A model generated the notes under the pieces. That model ran no database searches and had not been told where the DNA came from. It worked only from the letters and a program-made list of their open reading frames with translations. From NCBI GenBank assembly GCA_900095165.1, contig LT606947.1:1527518-1591517 (forward strand): 64,000 nt of DNA, read 5' to 3'. Of the stretch, positions 48,838-57,914 are shown in pieces. The stretch is from Polynucleobacter necessarius (GTDB lineage Bacteria; Pseudomonadota; Gammaproteobacteria; Burkholderiales; Burkholderiaceae). Position 1 is the stretch's first letter; every line of letters starts with the position of its first letter. The position numbers were made by a program, and so were the translations under genes.

Positions 48838-50970
48838 ATGATGCCCAAGCCCATCGTTGTTCAGGTAGTAATAGATAAGCCATTGGCTCAGGGCTTTGAC
48901 TATTTGTGGGACGCTGAAAAATTAGGCAAATTACCAGAGATTGGCAATGTAGTTGAGGTGTCTTTTGCCAAATCAAAGGCGGTTGGGCTTATTATAAAAG
49001 TGAGCGATCACTCCGAATTTAATTTAGCAAAACTCAAGTCTGTAGACCGCCTTGCACCACTACCTGTGCTCGACCAAGCCTTATTGCGTTTGATGAATTT
49101 TGCAAGCCAGTATTACATCCATGCTTTGGGAGAGACCATATTGCCGGTTATTCCACAGATGTGGAAAAAGGCCGATGATTGGGAAAAGATTCCAGATAAA
49201 TTGGAATTGGCTGAAAAGAAGGGCAAAAAAAATATAGAGACAATACCAGAAGGGCTGATCACGCCCAATCAATTGAACGACGAGCAAAAAAATGCACTAC
49301 AAGAATTATTGGCTGGCGGTGTAAAAGAAAACCAATTTAGGGCAATCCTATTGCAGGGTCAAACAGGCAGTGGCAAGACCGCAGTCTTTTTGAATTGGCT
49401 GGCAAGCATTCTTCGGGATGAGACTGTCCAAGTGCTTTTGCTTGTGCCAGAAATAAACTTAACGCCGCAATTGGAGAGACGTGTGAAGGCCTACTTCCCG
49501 GATAAAAAAATGGCTGTATTGCATAGTGGGGTGAGTGAGAAGAAAAGAGGCGTAGCTTGGTATGAGGCAATGACAGGCAAAGCGCAAATTATTTTGGGAA
49601 CGAGATTAGCGGCTTTAACGCCAATGCCAAACTTACGCGCCATCGTGGTAGATGAGGAACATGACCCTTCGTATAAACAACAAGATGGGACTCGTTACTC
49701 CGCAAGGGATTTGGCAATCTGGCGTGCACATGACCAAAAAATTCCTATCCTCTTATCTTCGGCTACGCCATCGCTAGAAACTTGGATCGCTGCTCAGTCA
49801 AGCCGGTACGAATATATACGCCTTGATCAGCGGGCACAGGGCGCTAGCTTGCCACGTGTGCATCTCATTAATTCGCGAGATCCACAAAATCAATTTAGCC
49901 CGGGTGATAAAGGAGTGCCAAAAGAAAAAAGCCTCATCACCAAAACACTTGCAAATGCCATTAGCAAATCACTGGCAGAAAAAAAGCAATGCCTGATTTT
50001 AATTAATCGACGTGGATATGCCTCTGTGCTCAGTTGTTCAGTATGTAATTGGTTATCAAAATGCACCCAGTGCTCCACCTACACCGTAATGCATAAGGCT
50101 GGCGCATTAGGGAAGCGATCAGTGTTGAGTTGTCACCACTGTGGCTTAGTAAAGCCAATTCCACAGTTTTGCCCAGACTGTGGCAATGCTGACTTAAAAA
50201 CTTTAGGCCATGGCACACAAAAGCTAGAAGACGCTATTGAAGAAATGTGGCCACAAGCAAGGGTGCTGCGGGTCGATACAGACTCAAGCAGAAAGAGTAA
50301 AGGGGCAGAAGCACTCTTTCAGGAAATACATGATGGCAATGTAGATATTGTTGTTGGAACACAAATGATTGCTAAGGGGCATGATTATCAGAACATAGGT
50401 TTAGTTGCAGTCTTGGATGCAGATAGTCGATTATATTCGGCCGACTTCAGGGCTGCTGAAAGGTTATTTGCACAGTTGGTGCAGGTGGCTGGACGCGCAG
50501 GAAGGTCTGGCGCTAGTGGTCAAGCTGGTGGTGATATTTATATCGAGACTCAATACACAGAGTCGCCGGTATTTCAGTATTTGCTCAGACATAATGTAGA
50601 TGGTTTTTTAGCATTCACTGCAGGTGAGCGTGAAGAGGCAAAATTACCGCCCTACTCTTATCAAGCCCTTATTCATGCAGAAGGAAAAAACCTTGATAAA
50701 GCCATTCAGTTTTTGCATGAACTAAAAGCGCGCATCAAAAGTAGAGGCATGATTACTAAAGAGTTAAAGGTCTATGACCCTGTGCCCAAGCCGGTCATGA
50801 GGGTGGCGGGCTCAGAGCGCGCCCAATTATTGATTGAGTCGGGCAATCGCAAAGCCTTACAAGAAGCGCTTGAGCTTATTGATCAAGAATTGCGTCAAGA
50901 TTCCACAGGAAGAATCAGTAAAACATCGCGCATTCGTTGGCTAGTAGAGCGCGATCCAATTGCGATTTAA
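48838..50970 (+). CDS. priA: Primosomal replication restart helicase PriA
   Basis: Recognises stalled forks and reloads the replicative helicase (710 aa). N-terminal 3'-end binding domain (about 1-105), then helicase domains with Walker A LLQGQTGSGKTAVFLNWL, DEEH box VVDEEHDPSYKQQDGTRYS and the LSSATPSLETW motif. The zinc site has eight Cys in the CSVC, CTQC, CHHC and CPDC pairs. The C-terminal VQVAGRAGRSG is motif VI. Two ATG codons stand in line at 48838; ribosome binding is weak. Its stop shares TTAA with the gcvH stop on the other strand. Confidence 0.95.
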   Translation: MMPKPIVVQVVIDKPLAQGFDYLWDAEKLGKLPEIGNVVEVSFAKSKAVGLIIKVSDHSEFNLAKLKSVDRLAPLPVLDQALLRLMNFASQYYIHALGETILPVIPQMWKKADDWEKIPDKLELAEKKGKKNIETIPEGLITPNQLNDEQKNALQELLAGGVKENQFRAILLQGQTGSGKTAVFLNWLASILRDETVQVLLLVPEINLTPQLERRVKAYFPDKKMAVLHSGVSEKKRGVAWYEAMTGKAQIILGTRLAALTPMPNLRAIVVDEEHDPSYKQQDGTRYSARDLAIWRAHDQKIPILLSSATPSLETWIAAQSSRYEYIRLDQRAQGASLPRVHLINSRDPQNQFSPGDKGVPKEKSLITKTLANAISKSLAEKKQCLILINRRGYASVLSCSVCNWLSKCTQCSTYTVMHKAGALGKRSVLSCHHCGLVKPIPQFCPDCGNADLKTLGHGTQKLEDAIEEMWPQARVLRVDTDSSRKSKGAEALFQEIHDGNVDIVVGTQMIAKGHDYQNIGLVAVLDADSRLYSADFRAAERLFAQLVQVAGRAGRSGASGQAGGDIYIETQYTESPVFQYLLRHNVDGFLAFTAGEREEAKLPPYSYQALIHAEGKNLDKAIQFLHELKARIKSRGMITKELKVYDPVPKPVMRVAGSERAQLLIESGNRKALQEALELIDQELRQDSTGRISKTSRIRWLVERDPIAI

Positions 50971-51359
50971 GCGCCGGGACCAGATTCATATTGTCCTAGT
51001 GGCATCAAGACATTTATATCAGCAACTAGAGATTCTGCTGATATTGGTTTAATTTTGAATAGCCAAACTGCATAGGGCTTTTCATTGATCATCTCTGGGC
51101 TGGTGCCCATCTCTTCATTGAGGGCTACTATCTCACCGCTAATAGGCGCATGAATATCGCTTGTGGCCTTAACTGACTCGATTACAGCAATGGCCTCACC
51201 CTGCTTTACTTGTTGCCCAAGTTTCGGCGTTTGAAAAAACATTACATCACCCAAAGCTTCTTGTGCATGATTGCTAATGCCGACCCACACTAGTCCATCA
51301 TCTTCGATGCTGGCCCACTCATGTGATTCTGCGAATTTAAATGTGTCTTGAGTTTTCAT
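50967..51359 (-). CDS. gcvH: Glycine cleavage system H protein
   Basis: Lipoyl carrier (130 aa) of the glycine cleavage system. It holds the lipoylation site Lys64 in IESVKATSDIHAP, and starts KFAESHEWASIED, both typical. No gcvT or gcvP is in the window, so the other subunits must lie elsewhere, or the H protein serves as a general lipoate carrier. The AGGATACAC before the ATG gives a ribosome binding site. It ends tail to tail with priA. Confidence 0.94.
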   Translation of the reverse strand: MKTQDTFKFAESHEWASIEDDGLVWVGISNHAQEALGDVMFFQTPKLGQQVKQGEAIAVIESVKATSDIHAPISGEIVALNEEMGTSPEMINEKPYAVWLFKIKPISAESLVADINVLMPLGQYESGPGA

Positions 51360-51432
51360 TGTGTATCCTGTGAGATATATTCTAGCGTCTTTGCCATAAA
51401 CCAGTGGCTAATCAATTTAAGCGTTTTAATTT

Positions 51433-52071
51433 ATGCCGATCAAATTAGGAATTGTTCCCGTTACGCCATTTGAGCAAAATTGCTCCATCTTGGTTTGCCA
51501 AGAAACTGGTGATGCGACTGTGGTTGATCCAGGTGGAGATATCGACAAAATTTTGGATGGCGTTGCACAAATGAGTGGCACCGTTAAAAAGATTTTATTA
51601 ACTCACGGACACCTTGATCATTGTGCTGCAGCTAAGGACTTATCGGATCAAATGGGCGTGCCTATCGAGGGCCCGCAAATTGATGAACAGTTTTGGTTGG
51701 ATCAATTGCCAGAGCAAACTGTACGCTTTGGATTTGGTCATGCAAAAGCATTTGTGCCTACTCGCTGGTTAGAGGATGGCGATCACGTACAAGTTGGTAA
51801 TGTTGATTTAGAGGTTTTGCATTGTCCTGGCCACACACCAGGACATGTTGTCTTCTTTGATAAAGAAGATCGTTTGGCTTTAGTGGGCGATGTGCTTTTT
51901 GCTGGCTCAATAGGAAGAACGGATTTTCCGCGCGGCAATCATGCCGATTTAATTAATGCCATTAAGACAAAATTGTGGCCGTTAGGTGATGACGTGCAAT
52001 TTGTTCCGGGACATGGGCCTATGTCAACATTTGGTAAAGAGCGCCAAACAAATCCCTACGTAGGGGATTAA
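51433..52071 (+). CDS. MBL-fold metallo-hydrolase, glyoxalase II-like
   Basis: A 212-aa zinc hydrolase of the YcbL/glyoxalase II group. It has the metal-binding motif LTHGHLDHCAAA, a second His in LHCPGHTPGH, Asp in LVGDVLFAGSIGRTDFPRG, and PGHGPMSTFGKER. It lacks the extra C-terminal domain of full glyoxalase II. Likely hydrolyses a glutathione thioester such as lactoylglutathione, or similar thioesters; the substrate is not proven. Confidence 0.88.
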   Translation: MPIKLGIVPVTPFEQNCSILVCQETGDATVVDPGGDIDKILDGVAQMSGTVKKILLTHGHLDHCAAAKDLSDQMGVPIEGPQIDEQFWLDQLPEQTVRFGFGHAKAFVPTRWLEDGDHVQVGNVDLEVLHCPGHTPGHVVFFDKEDRLALVGDVLFAGSIGRTDFPRGNHADLINAIKTKLWPLGDDVQFVPGHGPMSTFGKERQTNPYVGD

Positions 52072-52103
52072 TCAAACTTGAAATGGGTAGCCCTAATTAA
52101 GAA

Positions 52104-52289
52104 TTAGGCTTTTGCTGAGCCAGTGCGGTGTGTGCGGTTATACAAACAGCTAGCGCAAATCCAGCGTTGTTTACGATTGCTTGTCGGAATCCATGTGCCA
52201 CCTTCCAGGCGCTTTTCGCGACTGCATGAAGAGCAAAACTTAAGGCTCTGTGAGGTTTCTTGGGTAGCAGCTGGAGTCGAGGTAGTCAT
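52104..52289 (-). CDS. Small zinc-ribbon-like protein of unknown function
   Basis: A 61-aa protein with two Cys pairs, CSSC near residue 20 and CASC near residue 46, likely a single zinc ribbon; the N-terminal part is Thr- and Ser-rich. The ATG at 52289 starts MTTSTPAATQ; a TTG two codons earlier is less likely. It stands between the MBL hydrolase and the desaturase gene, facing the first. I do not recognise a named family. The coding pattern, ribosome binding (CGGAT) and Cys spacing favour a real gene. Confidence 0.6.
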   Translation of the reverse strand: MTTSTPAATQETSQSLKFCSSCSREKRLEGGTWIPTSNRKQRWICASCLYNRTHRTGSAKA

Positions 52290-52331
52290 GGGCAATCCGG
52301 GTTAAGCCAAATCTTGTACAGAAGGTCTATT

Positions 52332-53474
52332 TTACCCGTTTTGTCCCGCTGGGGCTGGGCTTAGGACGACTCTGACGGAATCGGCCGTTTTATTGCCATC
52401 AAAATCTAGCCAGGCCTTGTTTTCAAAGTCATAGAGCTTACATTTGCGCGCTGTATCGAAATACCATGCCCAGGAGAACTTTTGCACAAAAATACGCTCT
52501 GGGAGGATGGTTTCGAGAGTGTTTTGAGCTTCTTGCAGGCGATATAGGGGTACGCTCATATCCACGTGATGGGCTGTGTGCTCCATGATGTGGTGCATTA
52601 AAGAGCCCCAAATCCAGTTAAAGGTCAAATGAACCGTGGTTGAAACAAAAGGCTGGGCACGTAACCATTCAGACTTCTTGTCGTACCAGGAAACTTTTGG
52701 ATGGGTATGATGCACATAGACTACAAAGCCAATCATGTTGTTCCAGAACAGGAATGGGACGGCGAAGCCAGTAATCAAGCCCAGCCAAACTGATTGACCT
52801 GTAGCAAGGGCGCCAGCAATAAGGCAGCTAATCCAGATGATGGCGAAGCCAGTCACCAATAAATTGTCTTTTAGAAAGATTGGACGATCGCCCGGCTTGT
52901 TTTTTGCGTTAGGGAAGTACTCGCGTCTCCACCAGATTTCAATGAGATAGTAGAAAACCGGACCCCAGCCGCTACGGTAGAGGCGCTCTAAAGCTTTGCG
53001 CCAGGCCGGTAAAGCATCAAACTCAGCCTTGGACAGGGGGGCCCAGACAAAGTCAAAGCCCTTGAGGTTAGTTTGACCATGGTGCACTACGTTATGACCT
53101 ACATCCCATAAGCTATATGGGGTTAAGGATGGCAAGAATGCGATGCGACCCAATACTTTATTCAATTCGCGGTGTGGCGTGTAGCTTTGGTGGCAAGCAT
53201 CATGTCCCAAGATGAAAATGCGACCAGTAACAAAACCAGCAACCAAGCCCAAGATGATTTTGATCAGGATGCTTTCAACAAAAATAGTCCCAGCAATACA
53301 GGAGGGCCACAGAACGGCATCTAGCACTAGAAGCGCGATTGCCTTCGCTGTTTCCCCTTGAGCCATTGGGATCAGCCAGCTGCGAATAACCTTTCGATGT
53401 GGCAATGGAAGATCAGGGGCCAAAGGATTGGCAATAGATGGCTCAGAGAGTGCAGAATTTAGATGATTTGACAT
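52332..53474 (-). CDS. Membrane fatty acid desaturase
   Basis: A 380-aa integral membrane di-iron desaturase. The three His boxes are ILGHDACHQSYTPH, GHNVVHHGQTN and MEHTAHHVDMS, with four to six hydrophobic helices between them. It would introduce a double bond into membrane lipid acyl chains, maintaining fluidity. The ATG at 53474 (MSNHLNSAL) is preferred; another at 53510 would add 12 hydrophobic residues, and neither has a good ribosome binding site. Its neighbours give no pathway context. Confidence 0.88.
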   Translation of the reverse strand: MSNHLNSALSEPSIANPLAPDLPLPHRKVIRSWLIPMAQGETAKAIALLVLDAVLWPSCIAGTIFVESILIKIILGLVAGFVTGRIFILGHDACHQSYTPHRELNKVLGRIAFLPSLTPYSLWDVGHNVVHHGQTNLKGFDFVWAPLSKAEFDALPAWRKALERLYRSGWGPVFYYLIEIWWRREYFPNAKNKPGDRPIFLKDNLLVTGFAIIWISCLIAGALATGQSVWLGLITGFAVPFLFWNNMIGFVVYVHHTHPKVSWYDKKSEWLRAQPFVSTTVHLTFNWIWGSLMHHIMEHTAHHVDMSVPLYRLQEAQNTLETILPERIFVQKFSWAWYFDTARKCKLYDFENKAWLDFDGNKTADSVRVVLSPAPAGQNG

Positions 53475-53555
53475 GATAAGAATCAATAAGTTAGGTACAA
53501 ATGATAGCATTTTTCACGAATTTACGCATGATGTAGGTCAAAAACCCCCTTATTT

Positions 53556-53631
53556 TGGTGCGCTCGGCAGGAATCGAACCTGCGACCCTTGGCTTCGGAG
53601 GCCAATACTCTATCCACTGAGCTACGGGCGC
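53556..53631 (-). tRNA. tRNA-Arg (anticodon CCG)
   Basis: Cloverleaf on the minus strand: acceptor GCGCCCG with CGAGCGC, D arm, anticodon stem TTGGC/GCCAA with CTCCGAA loop (anticodon CCG, reading CGG), T arm GCAGG TTCGATT CCTGC, and encoded CCA. One acceptor pair is broken, C5 against A68. All else looks normal. It reads the CGG codon, which the usual ACG tRNA cannot. Confidence 0.93.
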
Positions 53632-53736
53632 CAGTAGGGAATTCGCTAACTTCACTATTGTAAGTGCCTATATCCCCGCAGTCTCGTTATAATCACGGCA
53701 AAGCAACCCCTAAACCCGTCAAACGATAAAAGTCCT

Positions 53737-54237
53737 ATGAGCGAAGCGCACGGCAGCCTAATTAAGTCCCCCAAACAACTCATCATCATGGTGTTCCTCA
53801 GCTTTTTTGTACCCTTGATTATTATTTTGTTGTTAATGGTGTTTGTAAATAATGGCAAGCGTACAGATGCTGCAGCTTCTGCCGAGCAATTGATTAGGCC
53901 TGTGGCACAGTTAAATTTCAAAGATGCAAGCAAGCCACGCGAATTACAAACTGGTGAGCAGGCATATAAGGCGGTTTGTTCTTCATGCCACGCTTCAGGT
54001 GCAGCAGGTGCGCCGAAGTTTGGTGATGCTGGTGCATGGTCTGCCCGTCTTGGCAAAGGTTATGACGGTTTATTGACTTCAGTTCTTAAAGGTAAGGGCG
54101 CGATGCCTGCGCGTGGCGGTGCAAGCCCGGCTGATGTTAGCGACTATGAGTTGGGACGTGCGGTTGTCTACTTGGCAAACTCTGCTGGCGGTAAATTGTC
54201 AGAACCTAAAGCTCCAGAGGCTCCTGCGGCTAAATAA
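53737..54237 (+). CDS. Membrane-anchored c-type cytochrome (c5-like)
   Basis: A 166-aa cytochrome with one N-terminal membrane helix (LIIMVFLSFFVPLIIILLLMVF with 15-38), and a haem domain holding CSSCH near residue 86 and a Met in GAMPARGG as likely sixth ligand. The C-terminal end is rich in Pro, Ala and Lys. It probably carries electrons between respiratory complexes in the periplasm. A GC-rich 17-bp terminator follows 14 bases after the stop. Confidence 0.88.
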   Translation: MSEAHGSLIKSPKQLIIMVFLSFFVPLIIILLLMVFVNNGKRTDAAASAEQLIRPVAQLNFKDASKPRELQTGEQAYKAVCSSCHASGAAGAPKFGDAGAWSARLGKGYDGLLTSVLKGKGAMPARGGASPADVSDYELGRAVVYLANSAGGKLSEPKAPEAPAAK

Positions 54238-54250
54238 TTTTTTTGCTCTG

Positions 54251-54288
54251 TTAATAAAAAAGCTGGCTAATGCCAGCTTTTTTATTAA
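54251..54288. terminator. Bidirectional terminator between cytochrome c and rsmI
   Basis: A perfect 17-bp stem: TTAATAAAAAAGCTGGC (54251-54267) and its inverted copy (54272-54288) around TAAT. Both strands end the stem in T-rich runs, so it can stop transcription both from the cytochrome gene and from rsmI. The stop codon of rsmI lies in its right arm. Confidence 0.9.
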
Positions 54289-55186
54289 CCTTCGTTTTGA
54301 CCTTTTGCATCCAGCGCTATTTGATAAGCCTCTTTTTTGCTGAGGCCAAGTGCTTGAGCAAGCACAGCGACAATTTCTTTGCTGCCTAAATAAGGGTTCA
54401 ATGCATTAGCCCACAGCAATAATGTTGCATGCTCTGGAGCCTCGTTTGCATTAGATTGGCGACCAGCTACCAAAATAATAAATTCACCTTTGAGGCTCTC
54501 TGCTTTCTCAAGCCACTCTGGAATATCGGCAGCTGTCAGTGTTACCAGCTACTCAAATTTTTTAGTGAGCTCTCTACCAACCAGAACTTGTCGCTCGGGT
54601 TCTAGCTCCTTGTTAAGTGTTGCGAGCGTATCACGTATCTGATGGGGGGATTCAAAAAAATGCTCGTTTTTGAATTACTGCGAATATCTTGAATCAGCGT
54701 GTGACGTTCTTTAGCATTATTTGGCCAAAAGCCAAGAAACTGAAAGCGCCCTTCTGATGGCAGCATGACTGAACCACTAGCAGAAATGGCGGATGACACT
54801 GCGCTAGCACCAGGAATGGGAATAATGCGAAAGCCTGCTTTTTGAACGGCATTCACTAGGCGCGCGTCCGGATCAGAAACGCCTGGTGTGTCCGCATCGG
54901 AGATATAGGCCCAACGTTTATTTTGGGAGAGATGTTGAGTGATGTTTTGAGCGCCCGCTATTTCATTGTGCTCATGCAGGGCGACACATTTCTTATGAAT
55001 GCCAAAGTGTTGGAGCAGGGGCGCGCTATGTCTAGTGTCTTCACAGGCAATCCCATCTACGCTGTTGAGGACATGCAGTGCGCGCAAGGTGATATCTCCC
55101 ATATTACCAATCGGGGTGGCAACCATATATAGGGCCCCAGTAGGTAGATCCTGCTGTTTCAAAAAGTCAAAGGAGCTTAATTCCAT
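54285..55186 (-). pseudogene. rsmI: rsmI, 16S rRNA C1402 ribose methyltransferase, broken
   Basis: RsmI methylates the ribose of C1402 in 16S rRNA. The N-terminal part (55186 to about 54661) is clear: TGALYMVATPIGNMGDITLRAL, CEDTRHSAPLLQHFGI, HEHNEIAGA, ISDADTPGVSDPDARLV, IPIPGASAVSSAISASG. There are two lesions. A 7-T run on the coding strand (54654-54660) should be 8 T to give SIFFESPHQIRDTLATL, so one base is lost and the frame moves. Then, in the right frame, KKFE is followed by TAG (54549-54551) where Gln or Glu is expected. After it the sequence reads on (LVTLTAADIPEWLEKAE) to a normal C-terminus at 54285. Both lesions suggest a true loss. Confidence 0.9.
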
Positions 55187-55293
55187 CGGGGCAATCTTTT
55201 GCGGAAGAGATGTTAATAAGTAAAAGCATACGTCTCTTTTGAATTCATGGGCAGCATAGACATGCTGCCTGGAGTTTGGCGCATAATAATGCG

Positions 55294-55896
55294 ATGGATA
55301 AAGATACCCTCGAACGTTTGCGCGCTCGCGCATCTCAACATTTCTTAGACAGCATTGCAGTAAAGCAGGAGGCTGAAAAAATACTTCCTGAGCAAGTGGC
55401 GCGCGGCATCGTTGCCATGACGGATTGTTTGCGTGCTGGCGGAAAAGTCATGGCCTGCGGCAATGGCGGGTCTGCTGCTGATGCACAACATTTTGCTGCC
55501 GAACTCATTGGCCGCTTTGAAAGAGAGCGCCAAGAGTTAGCTGCAATTGCATTAACAACGGATACCTCAATCCTGACTGCTGTAGGAAATGACTACAGCT
55601 ATGACGATATCTTTAGCAAACAGGTACGTGGCCTTGGAAAAAAAGGTGACATCTTGATTAGCATCTCCACTTCAGGAAATTCAAAAAATGTGGTGAAGGC
55701 GATTGAAGCTGCAAAAAAAATGGGGATAAAAATTATTGCTCTGACTGGTAATGGCGGCGGTAAGATTGCAAGCCTTCTAGATGCAGATGACATTCATCTA
55801 TGTGCATCCTCCACTCGCACTGCCCGCATTCAAGAAGCGCATTTAGTTTTGCTCCATGCGCTATGTGATGGCGTGGATCATCTCTTGCTCGATTAA
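55294..55896 (+). CDS. SIS-domain protein, DiaA/GmhA-like
   Basis: A 200-aa sugar isomerase-fold protein. It has the SIS-domain pattern ACGNGGSAADAQHFAAELIGRF and LISISTSGNSKNV. This fits either phosphoheptose isomerase GmhA, which makes the heptose precursor of LPS, or DiaA, which binds DnaA and times initiation. The position next to rsmI and a BON lipoprotein (E. coli order rsmI-yraN-diaA-yraP) favours DiaA-like; YraN is missing here. The ATG at 55294 gives E. coli-like length; a TTG at 55276 is less likely. Confidence 0.85.
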   Translation: MDKDTLERLRARASQHFLDSIAVKQEAEKILPEQVARGIVAMTDCLRAGGKVMACGNGGSAADAQHFAAELIGRFERERQELAAIALTTDTSILTAVGNDYSYDDIFSKQVRGLGKKGDILISISTSGNSKNVVKAIEAAKKMGIKIIALTGNGGGKIASLLDADDIHLCASSTRTARIQEAHLVLLHALCDGVDHLLLD

Positions 55897-55923
55897 TAGT
55901 CTCACTAATTAGAAAGTCTGTAC

Positions 55924-56571
55924 ATGCAAAATGCACTCACCACCAAACTATTTGCTGCGATTTTGATTTCATCATCCTTAACGGGCTGTGGAGTGCTGGC
56001 TGTTGGCGGTGTTGTGGCGGGCGCAAGCGTAATGGCCGATCGTCGCACGCCAGCCGTACAGGCTATCGACAAGGGTGTTGAGCTCGAAGCAGGAAATGCT
56101 CTCGCTAAGCGCTATGGCGATGATGCACACATTAACATGGCATCATTTAACCAAAAAGTATTGTTAACTGGTGAAGTGAAGGACGCCGACATTAAAGACC
56201 AGGCTGGCGCCTATGCAAAAGCAAACAAGAATGTTCGCTCTGTATTTAATGAATTAGTTGTTAGGCCAAATAGCACCTACACTGCTCGCGCCAACGATTC
56301 TTATCTTGAGTCCAAAATAAAAACCCAAATGATTTTCACGGACAAGTTGCCATCGAATTCGATGGCGATTGTTGCTGAAGGTAGCAGTGTTTATTTGATG
56401 GGAATTTTGACTCAGAATGAAGTAGCGATTGCTAAGAAGGTTGCTAGCAATACTGATGGTGTAAAAGATGTTTATGCCTACTTCGATATTATTTCTGAGG
56501 CAGAAAAAGCGCGCCTAGAAAAACAAGGCAAGGCAGATGAGTCGCAGCCAAACACAATGCCTAAGCAGTAA
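55924..56571 (+). CDS. BON-domain lipoprotein (YraP/DolP-like)
   Basis: A 215-aa outer-membrane-type lipoprotein. A signal peptide with lipobox LTGC makes Cys22 the lipid-bound residue. Two BON domains follow, about 45-115 and 120-190, with GDDAHINMASFNQKVLLTGEV and IVAEGSSVYLMGILTQNEVA. The E. coli relative DolP keeps the outer membrane intact. It is 28 bases after the SIS-domain gene, as in E. coli. Confidence 0.88.
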   Translation: MQNALTTKLFAAILISSSLTGCGVLAVGGVVAGASVMADRRTPAVQAIDKGVELEAGNALAKRYGDDAHINMASFNQKVLLTGEVKDADIKDQAGAYAKANKNVRSVFNELVVRPNSTYTARANDSYLESKIKTQMIFTDKLPSNSMAIVAEGSSVYLMGILTQNEVAIAKKVASNTDGVKDVYAYFDIISEAEKARLEKQGKADESQPNTMPKQ

Positions 56572-56592
56572 ATATTCCTTGGGAGGTGAGCA

Positions 56593-56946
56593 ATGAATTT
56601 ATTTATGCATCGCATGAAATTCCTTTTGCTCACCCTCCTCCTCGTGCTAGCCTCATTTAGCGCACGAGCATCTAACGATGATGCAAAAGCCGTAGCACTT
56701 GCAAAACAAAGTGCTTGCCTAGGATGTCACGCAGTGGATAAAAAAATTGTTGGCCCTGGTTTTCAAGCGATTGCAAAAAAATATACAAACGATCCCAGTG
56801 CACAAGTATTTTTAAAAAACAAAATTCTGAAAGGTGGTTCGGGGTCTTGGGGTCTTGTGCCAATGCCAGCAAATACGAAGTTAAGCGACGCTGACCTGTC
56901 GTTGCTAACAAGTTGGATTTTGCGCGGAGCGCCTAGTACAAACTAA
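56593..56946 (+). CDS. Periplasmic c-type cytochrome (c551-like)
   Basis: A 117-aa cytochrome, class I. It has a signal peptide (FLLLTLLLVLASFSARAS, cut near residue 26), haem motif CLGCH, and LVPMPANTKLSDAD with the axial Met. A strong ribosome binding site GGGAGGTGA lies 7 bases before the ATG at 56593. It overlaps the end of the GNAT pseudogene by 4 bases on the other strand. A periplasmic electron carrier. Confidence 0.9.
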   Translation: MNLFMHRMKFLLLTLLLVLASFSARASNDDAKAVALAKQSACLGCHAVDKKIVGPGFQAIAKKYTNDPSAQVFLKNKILKGGSGSWGLVPMPANTKLSDADLSLLTSWILRGAPSTN

Positions 56947-57588
56947 GTTGGGCGAACGACTGGTTTACCGAGCAACCAGGACCACGTATCGTTTGAGCGC
57001 TTAAAGTTCTCTTTAAGCGCATAGTCAAAGTCAGCCCACTGTTCGTTGGCCGTCTCCTCCACAATCGTGGCAGAATTTGCAGGTGGCAACTTTAAGTAGG
57101 CATCTGCATCCCCATAAGCGTATTCAACACGCATACCAGCCTTTTGGGTTAGACGCATCATGGCTCTATTGTTTGCCAAGCAATGAACAAATAGGGTTTC
57201 AATGCGCGTATTGCGCGAGTGCATGGAGGCGCGTGCCAATGCCTTGTCCGCGACCACTGGGGAGTACTGACGCCCCAAACTCAGCGGCCTGTGGCTGGCC
57301 TTTGGTTTTTGGTAAATAGGCCAAATGCGCCATGCCAATAAGTCTTAGTTGGGAGTCAAAGCTGCCAAAAACCTTATCTCTATTGAAATCTAGGCCTTCT
57401 ACATAGTGATGAATGACTTCATCCGGTGTTTGTGTGCCAAAACGTAGACGACGATCCTCTTCATTTAAGAGTAAAAGGTGGCTCAGGATTTCATCCCGAT
57501 GACTGGCATGTAACTCGCGCACAGGCACGGCCAAGCTGACCATATATGGCTTGCTAGGTAAGTGACTGTTCGCTAATTTATTGTGCAT
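56943..57588 (-). pseudogene. GNAT-family acetyltransferase, frameshifted
   Basis: The N-terminal half (57588 to about 57240) is in one frame: VPVRELHASHRDEILSHLL, then AAEFGASVLPSGRGQGIGTRL, with the acetyl-CoA-binding Q/RxxGxG/A-type motif (GRGQGIGT). The C-terminal half is in another frame, ARASMHSRNTRIETLFVHCLANNRAM, and reads to 56943. In relatives the two parts are continuous, with about RLLxRASMHSRN where the frame moves. A loss of a few bases near 57225-57240 is the simplest lesion. Function before loss is unknown. Confidence 0.85.
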
Positions 57589-57841
57589 AGCAATATATTA
57601 GCAGAAATTATAATAAATTACAGGGTTTTCCCCTAGGTTAATAACTAGGGTATAAGAAAAACAACACCTAGAGAGTAAAAAAGGCGAATATTTCGGCCAA
57701 ATCTCTGACGTATCCACAAATCCCCCTAGAATTTGAAAAAAAGTTAAAAATATTTTTAATTCTTAAACCATTGTTTTAAATGATATTTTTTAAAAGTAAG
57801 AAAAAATTTCGCCTTTTTAAAGAAAAAGACTACGAAAGGTG
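57589..57841. promoter_or_regulatory. AT-rich region upstream of the rrn promoter
   Basis: The start of the 506-base gap between the GNAT pseudogene and 16S. It is strongly AT-rich with several A and T runs, especially from 57720 on, as in rRNA UP elements that bind the alpha subunit of RNA polymerase. I see no gene. Confidence 0.5.
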
Positions 57842-57870
57842 TTGACAGACCAAAATGAGTAGAATAAAGT
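57842..57870 (+). promoter_or_regulatory. rrn operon promoter
   Basis: Perfect -35 TTGACA (57842-57847), 17-base spacer and -10-like TAAAGT (57865-57870). It lies 225 bases before the 16S start with an AT-rich UP-like sequence before it, and a box A-like antitermination element after it. Confidence 0.75.
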
Positions 57871-57914
57871 CTCATCTCTCTGCTGAATGTTTTTAAGAAA
57901 TACGAAACAAGTCA

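Noticed and set aside
51360..51432. Glycine riboswitch before gcvH
   Set aside because: The gap is only 73 bases and shared with the divergent hydrolase gene; no room for the aptamer.
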